A stretch of 35,526 nt of DNA from Verrucomicrobiota bacterium. Lineage in GTDB: Bacteria > Verrucomicrobiota > Kiritimatiellia > UBA8416. The notes below the pieces were generated by a model, which ran no database searches, had not been told where the DNA came from, and saw only the letters and a program-made list of their open reading frames with translations. Numbering within the stretch: the stretch's first letter is position 1; each line of letters starts with the position of its first letter. Position numbers and translations under genes: made by a program. Where the stretch lies: assembly GCA_018645275.1 (NCBI GenBank), contig JABGOW010000254.1, forward strand, positions 1-35,526, given 5' to 3'. Shown one piece after another: positions 30,472-35,526 of the stretch.

Positions 30472-33309
30472 ATGACAGCGAAAAAGGCAAGAAGAGCGAA
30501 GAAGACAAAGCAGTATGTTTATGTTTTTGGCGGCAGCAAGAGTGAGGGTGATGCCTCCATGAAAATGCTGCTCGGTGGCAAAGGCGCCAACTTGGCTGAA
30601 ATGGCTGATCTTGGGCTTCCTGTGCCCCCGGGCTTCACGCTCACTACGGAAGCCTGCGATGCCTACTACAAGCTTGGCAGAGAGAAGCTCTTCACGGCAA
30701 TCAAGGGGCAGGTAGATGCTGCGCTCAAGCAGGTCGAGAAGGACACCGGCAAGACATTCGGAAAGGGCTCCAATCCACTCCTGCTTTCTGTCCGTTCCGG
30801 TGCGGCCGTTTCCATGCCCGGCATGATGGATACCGTGCTGAACCTCGGCCTCAATCCGACCACGGTTCAAGCGATGATTGACCTGACCGGCAATGAGCGC
30901 TTCGTGATGGACTCCTATCGCCGCTTTATTCAGATGTTCGGTGATGTGGTTCTAGGCGTTCCCCATCATGATTTCGAAGCGGAGCTGGATGCTGTAAAAA
31001 AGGCCAAGAAGGTCCAGCTTGATACAGATCTTACGGTAGACGATCTCAAGGTCGTGATCGACCGATACATGAAAGTCGTAGAGCGGGACACTGGTGCGGC
31101 CTTCCCAACGGATCCGATGGCGCAGCTCTATGCAGGAGTCGATGCTGTTTTCGGTTCGTGGAACAACCCTCGGGCCATTAAGTATCGCCAACTCAATGAC
31201 ATTCGCGGCTTGCTTGGAACGGCGGTGAACGTTCAGACCATGGTATTTGGAAATTCGGGGCTCAATTCCGCCACGGGTGTGGCATTCACCCGCGATCCTT
31301 CCACCGGAGCCAACAAGTACTTCTACGGTGAGTATCTCATCAACGCGCAAGGTGAAGACGTTGTGGCCGGCATTCGGACCCCTCAGCAGATTACGCTGAG
31401 AGGATCACGTGAGTGGGCGAAGTCTCAGGGCACTCCGGAAGCAGATCGCAAAGCCAACTTTCCCTCTCTGCAGGAAGCCATGCCGAAGGTCTTCAAGCAA
31501 CTGGATGGCATTCGTATTCAGTTGGAGAAGCACTACACCGACATGCAGGATATTGAGTTCACGATTGAAGATGGAACGCTCTATATGCTCCAGACGCGCA
31601 GCGGCAAGCGCACTGCGGCTGCAGCCGTAAAGATTGCCACTGACCTCGTGAAAGAAGGGCTGATTTCGGAAAAAGAGGCCGTGATGCGCGTGGACCCGGC
31701 CTGCCTGGACCAGCTGTTGCATCCTGTTTTTGTGAAAGCGTCTGAGGACGAGGCTAAGAAGCTGACCGTTGGCCTTCCGGCCTCACCGGGGGCAGCTGCG
31801 GGGCAGGTGGTATTCAGTGCGGAAGAGGCTGAACACCTGACGACGTTGTCGGATACACCGGTGATTCTCTGCCGCACTGAGACCAGTCCGGAAGATATCG
31901 GTGGTATGGCTGTAGCAAAGGGCATTCTGACGGCACGTGGCGGCATGACCTCTCACGCGGCGGTGGTTGCCCGTGGTATGGGTACATGTTGCGTGGCGGG
32001 TGCCGGCGATGTGACCATGGACTATAAGGGAAAGAAACTCTCCGTGAATGGAGTCACCGTCAAGGCGGGCGATTGGATTTCCCTGAATGGCTCCACGGGT
32101 GCGGTCTACAAGGGCTCCGTGGAAACGGTTGATCCCAAGCTCACCGGCCCCTTTGGCATCATCATGAAGTTGGCGGACAAGTACCGTACGATGAACGTTC
32201 GCACCAATGCTGATACACCGCACGACACGGCAGTTGCCGTGAAGTTTGGTGCTGAGGGTATTGGCCTGTGTCGTACCGAGCATATGTTCTTCGAAGGAGA
32301 CCGTATTGTCTCCTTCCGCAAGTTGATCCTCGTGGCTGAGACGGTCAAGCGTCTCAAGGACACGTATGGGGTGTCCTCTCTTGATGCCGTGGAAGCAAGC
32401 TGCAAGGCCGCCCAAAAATCAAAAGCCGTTGAGGCTGGATTGGATGCGATCAAGCAGTATAAGCAGGCGCTCAAGGAGCTGTTGCCGCTTCAGCGTAAGG
32501 ATTTCGCCGGCATCTTCAGGGCGCTCAAGGGCCGGCCCTGTACGGTTCGCTTGCTCGATCCGCCTCTGCACGAGTTCCTCCCGCACGACGCTGCGGGCCA
32601 GAAGGAAATGGCCCAGGTTATGGGCGTGAAAGTCAGTGAGATCAAGAAGCTGGTGGAAGCCTTGCACGAGTTTAACCCGATGCTGGGGCATCGTGGGTGT
32701 CGTTTGGGAATGACGTACCCGGAAGTGACGGCCATGCAGACACGTGCGCTCTGCGAAGCGGCATGCCAGGTCAAGGGTTCCAAGCCAGAAATCATGGTTC
32801 CGTTGGTCGGTAACGTGAAAGAGCTTGCGGCACAGAAGCAGATCATCGTTGACACCATCGCTGAGGTCGAAGCCGCCAAGAAGAAGCCGCTCGACGTCAT
32901 GATTGGAACGATGATTGAGGTGCCCCGCGCCGCCGTGACTGCGGATGAGATCGCCAAAGAGGCGGAGTTCTTCAGTTTTGGCACGAACGATCTGACCCAG
33001 ATGGGGTGTGGTTTCTCCCGTGATGATGCGGGCAAGTTCCTTGGGGACTACGTTAACGCCGGTGTGTACGACTACGATCCGTTCCAGGTTCTGGACCAGG
33101 AGGGCGTCGGCCGCCTGGTCGAAACGGCGGTCAAGCTGGGCCGCAAGAGCCGCAAGAACATCAAACTTGGCATCTGTGGCGAGCATGGCGGTGATCCGAA
33201 ATCCGTCGAGTTCTGCCACAACGTGGGCCTCGGTTACGTGTCTTGCAGTCCTTACCGTGTGCCGATTGCTCGGTTGGCCGCAGCTCAAGCTGCATTGGCA
33301 GCCCAGTAG
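30472..33309 (+). CDS. ppdK: Pyruvate, phosphate dikinase
   Basis: Interconverts pyruvate + ATP + phosphate with phosphoenolpyruvate + AMP + pyrophosphate; in anaerobes it often runs in glycolysis to gain from pyrophosphate. ATG 30472 (945 residues) has GAGAGGGAG 9 nt upstream; the track's earlier start is inside that signal. The ATP-grasp N-terminal part shows LLGGKGANLAEMADLGLPVPPGFT, SVRSGAAVSMPGMMDTVLNLG, SGVAFTRDP-like TGVAFTRDPSTG, and EDGTLYMLQTR. The swivelling domain has GGMTSHAAVVARGMGTCCV with His495 as phosphoacceptor. The PEP/pyruvate barrel has GIGLCRTEHMF, RLLDPPLHEF, MLGHRGCRLG, MIEVPRAA, FSFGTNDLTQMGCGFSRDD and GICGEHGGDP. The basic lysine-rich N-terminus is slightly extended. 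Confidence 0.97.
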   Translation: MTAKKARRAKKTKQYVYVFGGSKSEGDASMKMLLGGKGANLAEMADLGLPVPPGFTLTTEACDAYYKLGREKLFTAIKGQVDAALKQVEKDTGKTFGKGSNPLLLSVRSGAAVSMPGMMDTVLNLGLNPTTVQAMIDLTGNERFVMDSYRRFIQMFGDVVLGVPHHDFEAELDAVKKAKKVQLDTDLTVDDLKVVIDRYMKVVERDTGAAFPTDPMAQLYAGVDAVFGSWNNPRAIKYRQLNDIRGLLGTAVNVQTMVFGNSGLNSATGVAFTRDPSTGANKYFYGEYLINAQGEDVVAGIRTPQQITLRGSREWAKSQGTPEADRKANFPSLQEAMPKVFKQLDGIRIQLEKHYTDMQDIEFTIEDGTLYMLQTRSGKRTAAAAVKIATDLVKEGLISEKEAVMRVDPACLDQLLHPVFVKASEDEAKKLTVGLPASPGAAAGQVVFSAEEAEHLTTLSDTPVILCRTETSPEDIGGMAVAKGILTARGGMTSHAAVVARGMGTCCVAGAGDVTMDYKGKKLSVNGVTVKAGDWISLNGSTGAVYKGSVETVDPKLTGPFGIIMKLADKYRTMNVRTNADTPHDTAVAVKFGAEGIGLCRTEHMFFEGDRIVSFRKLILVAETVKRLKDTYGVSSLDAVEASCKAAQKSKAVEAGLDAIKQYKQALKELLPLQRKDFAGIFRALKGRPCTVRLLDPPLHEFLPHDAAGQKEMAQVMGVKVSEIKKLVEALHEFNPMLGHRGCRLGMTYPEVTAMQTRALCEAACQVKGSKPEIMVPLVGNVKELAAQKQIIVDTIAEVEAAKKKPLDVMIGTMIEVPRAAVTADEIAKEAEFFSFGTNDLTQMGCGFSRDDAGKFLGDYVNAGVYDYDPFQVLDQEGVGRLVETAVKLGRKSRKNIKLGICGEHGGDPKSVEFCHNVGLGYVSCSPYRVPIARLAAAQAALAAQ

Positions 33310-33333
33310 AGAGCTTCCTCACTCAGATAGCAC

Positions 33334-33369
33334 GAGGGCCCCATTCTCAGGAGCGGGGCCCTCTTTTTT
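33334..33369 (+). terminator. Rho-independent terminator of ppdK
   Basis: GAGGGCCCC (33334-33342) pairs perfectly with GGGGCCCTC (33355-33363) around a 12-nt loop, followed at once by TTTTTT. It begins 24 nt after the ppdK stop. Confidence 0.92.
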
Positions 33370-33496
33370 CGGTTCTTCGCTGTCTTGTGTGGGCTATTAT
33401 CCACAGTAACCGCTCTTCTGTTGTCATCCCGAGAAAACCACCGGCAGGCCGGTTGGCTCGTGGGCATGGACGCATACGGGAGAAGAGCAGCTAACG

Positions 33497-33577
33497 GTCA
33501 TCCCGAGCTTGCCGAGGGATCTCCAATCACCGCGTGAGGTCCTGCGCTGGAGATCCTTCGACTTCGCTCAGGATGAC
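33497..33577. repeat. Palindromic intergenic repeat, copy 3
   Basis: GTCATCCCGAGCTTGCCGAG.. (33497-33525) and ..GACTTCGCTCAGGATGAC (33548-33577) form a ~29-bp imperfect inverted repeat ending in GTCATCC/GGATGAC. It is the same family as 1939-2009 and 27461-27530. Confidence 0.75.
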
Positions 33578-33608
33578 AGGTGCAGTATTGTTGTCTTCCC
33601 CGCTTCTG

Positions 33609-33638
33609 GCCTTTTCGCTAAGGTGCTGGCGAAAAGGC
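33609..33638 (+). promoter_or_regulatory. 10-bp inverted repeat upstream of a barrel gene
   Basis: GCCTTTTCGC and GCGAAAAGGC are perfectly complementary across a 10-nt spacer, ending 37 nt before ATG 33676. It may be a leader hairpin or an operator; no T tract follows. Confidence 0.5.
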
Positions 33639-33675
33639 GATTCTTGTAGCGAACGAATACCGGGGAGAATAGGTT

Positions 33676-34203
33676 ATGCGTAGACTGTTGGTTTTATGCT
33701 TATTGTTGGCCGTTTCTGGTGGCGTTCTGGTGCAGGAGTCCGTAGCCGAGACCAAGCACCGCATTGGGGTGGGGGCACACTACTGGACGGTCCTCGGTGA
33801 TATTGACGTCACTGATGAGACCGTCGATGAGAGTGGACTTGGCTACCTCGTTTCCTATCAGCTCCGGCCCGTATCTTTGGTTGGTATCGAGATTGACATC
33901 GAGATGCTTCCTGAGAACTACGGAGGAGCGACTGAGGAAGTGTTCGCCCCGCAGGCGTATGTGATCGTGGGTAGTGGCCTGTATGCCGGGCTTGGGATTG
34001 GCAGGTACTTCACCGACGGAGCGTTTACCGATAGTACATTCTACGCGGTGCGCGCGGGGGTCAATTTCTCCCTTTTCCCCTATATCACTCTGGACGTTAA
34101 TGCGAACTATCGTTTCGATGACTGGGATGACATCAATACGATAGAGGATGATATCACAAAAGATACGGTCACCATCGGGGCTGCCGTTAGGATTGAGCTC
34201 TAA
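33676..34203 (+). CDS. Small outer-membrane beta-barrel protein
   Basis: A protein of 175 residues with GGGGAGAATAGGTT before ATG 33676. A signal peptide (MRRLLVLCLLLAVSGGVLVQESVAE) is followed by an eight-strand-like barrel pattern. HRIGVGAHYWTVL opens it, VGIEIDIEMLPENY, AYVIVGSGLYAGLGIGRYF, FYAVRAGVNFSLFPYITLDVNANYRF and TVTIGAAVRIEL are amphipathic strands, and the acidic loops (DIDVTDETVDESG, DDWDDINTIEDDITKD) would face outside. It resembles the OmpA/OmpW-like small barrel class in general form only. Transcription is bounded by terminator-like structures on both sides. Confidence 0.78.
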   Translation: MRRLLVLCLLLAVSGGVLVQESVAETKHRIGVGAHYWTVLGDIDVTDETVDESGLGYLVSYQLRPVSLVGIEIDIEMLPENYGGATEEVFAPQAYVIVGSGLYAGLGIGRYFTDGAFTDSTFYAVRAGVNFSLFPYITLDVNANYRFDDWDDINTIEDDITKDTVTIGAAVRIEL

Positions 34204-34215
34204 CGTGTCTTTTCC

Positions 34216-34290
34216 GGGGCGAGGTCGCTCCGGCTCCATTGCTGCAACACAGCCTTATTCGCAAGAATGGAGGTGGGGCGCCCTCGCCCC
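34216..34290. repeat. Broken 75-nt inverted repeat after the barrel gene
   Basis: GGGGCGAGG (34216-34224) pairs with CCTCGCCCC (34282-34290), and inside it CTCCATT (34234-34240) with AATGGAG (34266-34272). The arms are nested. It starts 13 nt after the barrel stop and may end that transcript, though it lacks a T tract. Confidence 0.55.
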
Positions 34291-34470
34291 GCAGATCGCA
34301 CGAGATATACGCGTTGCAGCCCTGTCCAAAATGAACGAGATTCCCGCCCCGCACGCGGCGAATCCGTTAAAAAATTCACGCGTAGCTTGCATCCGCATTG
34401 CCCTACATGCTATAAAGAGCACCTTTTATGCCGCAGTACCCATAAAATTGGCACGTAGGACGTGGTTTTG

Positions 34471-34698
34471 ATGCTTGAACAAGGGCTAATATTGATGATT
34501 TCCGGAATGGGGACGGTCATACTCTTCTTGAGTCTGATGGTTCTTGTGATGCAGCTCGTTGGCGCATTCTTTAAGACGCATGCAGCTCGGTTCCAGGAGC
34601 AATCCAAGGACGTGAGCCGCATTCGGCGCATCTCAAGTGATGATTCTGACGAAATTGCTGTTGCGGTGGCGGCATTGACGGCTTACCTGAAGAAATGA
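34471..34698 (+). CDS. oadG: Oxaloacetate decarboxylase gamma subunit (OadG-like)
   Basis: A protein of 75 residues from ATG 34471, with AGGA upstream; the GTG at 34462 is an alternative. The N-terminal membrane helix ISGMGTVILFLSLMVLVMQLVG carries the family pattern G.G.V..FL..LV. A short basic cytoplasmic part and DSDEIAVAVAALTAYLKK follow, the latter very like the C-terminal 'IAAAIAAAL..Y' segment of OadG/MmdD subunits. OadG assembles the biotin-dependent sodium-pump decarboxylase. The gene is 7 nt before oadA. Confidence 0.85.
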   Translation: MLEQGLILMISGMGTVILFLSLMVLVMQLVGAFFKTHAARFQEQSKDVSRIRRISSDDSDEIAVAVAALTAYLKK

Positions 34699-34705
34699 GG
34701 CTTTG

Positions 34706-35526
34706 ATGGCTAAGAAGCTGGTTAAATTCATGTGCACGGCTTTCCGTGACGGCTTTCAGTCGGTCTACGGTGCCCGTGTTCTGACAAAAGACTTTATGCC
34801 TGCAGTGGCGGCAGCGCGAGATGCGGGCATTACGTGGATGGAAGCAGGAGGGGGCGCTCGCTTCCAGTCGCTCTACTTCTATTGCAATGAAGATGCCTTC
34901 GCAATGATGGATCAGTTCCGCGAAACAGCGGGACCTGATGCAGACCTCCAGACTCTGGCTCGAGGAACCAATGTAGTCGGACTTGATTCGCAGTCCAGCG
35001 ACGTTGTTGATCTCCATGCAAAGCTCTTCAAGAAGCATGGAATCAGCACCATTCGCAATTTTGATGCCCTCAACGACGTCAACAATCTCATTCACAGTGG
35101 CAAGTGCATTCACGAAGCCGGTTTGAAGCATCAGGTCTGCGTCACGATGATGGAACTGCCGCCGGGTTGCGAGGGCGCCCATGATCCGGAATTCTACGAG
35201 GGTGTGCTGCGCCGCATCCTGGATGCCGGAATCCCCTATGATTCAGTCTGTTTCAAAGACGCCTCCGGAACCGCAGTTCCCTCAAAGGTCTACGAGACGA
35301 TCAAGCGGGCTCGCAAGATGTTGCCAGAGGGTACGCACATTCACTTCCACACGCATGAGACGGCCGGGATTGGTGTGATTGGCTACAAAGCGGCTTTGGA
35401 TGCAGGTGCCGATGGCATTGACCTCTCCATGTCGCCCTGCTCGGGGGGAACGTGTCAGCCGGATATTGCAGTGATGTGGCATGCGCTCCGCGGTTCCGAC
35501 TACGATCTTGGTGTCGATATCGACAA
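34706..35526 (+). CDS. oadA: Oxaloacetate decarboxylase/carboxyltransferase alpha subunit, 5' part
   Basis: Open to the window end, so missing from the ORF track. ATG 34706 begins MAKKLVKFMCTAFRDGFQSVYGARV, where FRDGFQS corresponds to LRD..QS of carboxyltransferase barrels. Further motifs are WMEAGGGARFQS, RGTNVVG, IRNFDALNDVNNL, VCFKDASGTAVP (Lys that would be carboxylated) and HIHFHTHETAGIG (metal-binding His pair). This domain transfers carboxyl from oxaloacetate (or a related acyl donor) to biotin; the biotin-carrier domain would lie beyond the window or in a separate gene. With oadG it points to sodium-coupled decarboxylation. Methylmalonyl-CoA or pyruvate carboxylase subunits are less likely alternatives. 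Confidence 0.9.
   Translation, partial: MAKKLVKFMCTAFRDGFQSVYGARVLTKDFMPAVAAARDAGITWMEAGGGARFQSLYFYCNEDAFAMMDQFRETAGPDADLQTLARGTNVVGLDSQSSDVVDLHAKLFKKHGISTIRNFDALNDVNNLIHSGKCIHEAGLKHQVCVTMMELPPGCEGAHDPEFYEGVLRRILDAGIPYDSVCFKDASGTAVPSKVYETIKRARKMLPEGTHIHFHTHETAGIGVIGYKAALDAGADGIDLSMSPCSGGTCQPDIAVMWHALRGSDYDLGVDID

Larger units (their letters stand above)
33310..33675. other. Intergenic region after ppdK
   Basis: 366 nt holding the ppdK terminator, copy 3 of the palindromic repeat (33497-33577) and a 10-bp hairpin before the next gene. No ORF in it looks genuine. Confidence 0.6.

Noticed and set aside
32419-33288. 289-residue minus-strand ORF opposite ppdK
   Set aside because: Antisense shadow of ppdK.
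1-35526. CRISPR arrays, tRNA or rRNA genes, and insertion sequences with transposases
   Set aside because: None was seen by eye; no regularly spaced repeats, no cloverleaf and no transposase-like ORF.

Overview
The window looks like a chromosomal segment of an anaerobic or facultatively anaerobic, diderm (Gram-negative-type) bacterium. The outer envelope is implied by TolB, Pal, a TonB/TolA-like protein and two predicted outer-membrane beta-barrels. Anaerobic or fermentative life is implied by hybrid cluster protein, a dicluster ferredoxin, an Fnr-type regulator, pyruvate phosphate dikinase and the start of a sodium-pumping oxaloacetate decarboxylase operon. Gene content and protein flavour remind me of the PVC group (Verrucomicrobiota/Kiritimatiellota/Lentisphaerota). 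That placement is inference; there is no rRNA in the window.

Layout. 1-230: start of a metallo-beta-lactamase hydrolase (minus strand). 396-5099: a plus-strand envelope and export run of a membrane-anchored protein with an in-frame UGA (candidate selenoprotein), a TonB/TolA-like protein, TolB, Pal, TatA and TatC. 5267-6679: a secreted staphylococcal-nuclease-like protein and a nucleoside/guanine deaminase. 6652-11312 (minus): ComEC and a membrane-anchored DHH-type protein, translationally coupled. 11313-14920: a hybrid sensor kinase without its phosphoacceptor histidine, sitting between two repeat-rich non-coding stretches. 14921-18621: hcp, a cupin gene and a ferredoxin gene, divergent from a Crp/Fnr regulator, with a palindromic Fnr/HcpR-like box between them. 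18630-19634: nadD and rsfS, both apparently starting at AUC. 19555-20736 (minus): an ECF sigma factor and its zinc-type anti-sigma factor. 20907-21071: a small Cys-containing protein. 21197-27319: a polyphosphate block (Ppx/GppA, PPK1, CHAD, and PAP/PPK2 convergent). 27605-30226: MsrA, an outer-membrane barrel, a TerB-like protein and a 43-residue Cys-rich lipoprotein missing from the ORF track. 30472-34203: pyruvate phosphate dikinase and a second barrel. 34471-end: oadG and a partial oadA.

The strongest unusual signals are these. (1) The 396-1088 ORF continues in frame past UGA for 41 sense codons to a TAG only 4 nt before the next start codon, with a bacterial-SECIS-like hairpin just after the UGA. 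(2) nadD and rsfS, two consecutive genes, lack any usable ATG/GTG/TTG start but have an AUC placed behind a good ribosome-binding site. (3) The box between fnr and hcp sits at exactly -41.5 from a start site predicted from a TATAGT -10 element. (4) Degenerate catalytic sites occur in the sensor kinase and in the ComEC metallo-beta-lactamase domain. (5) Several families of palindromic intergenic repeats are present.
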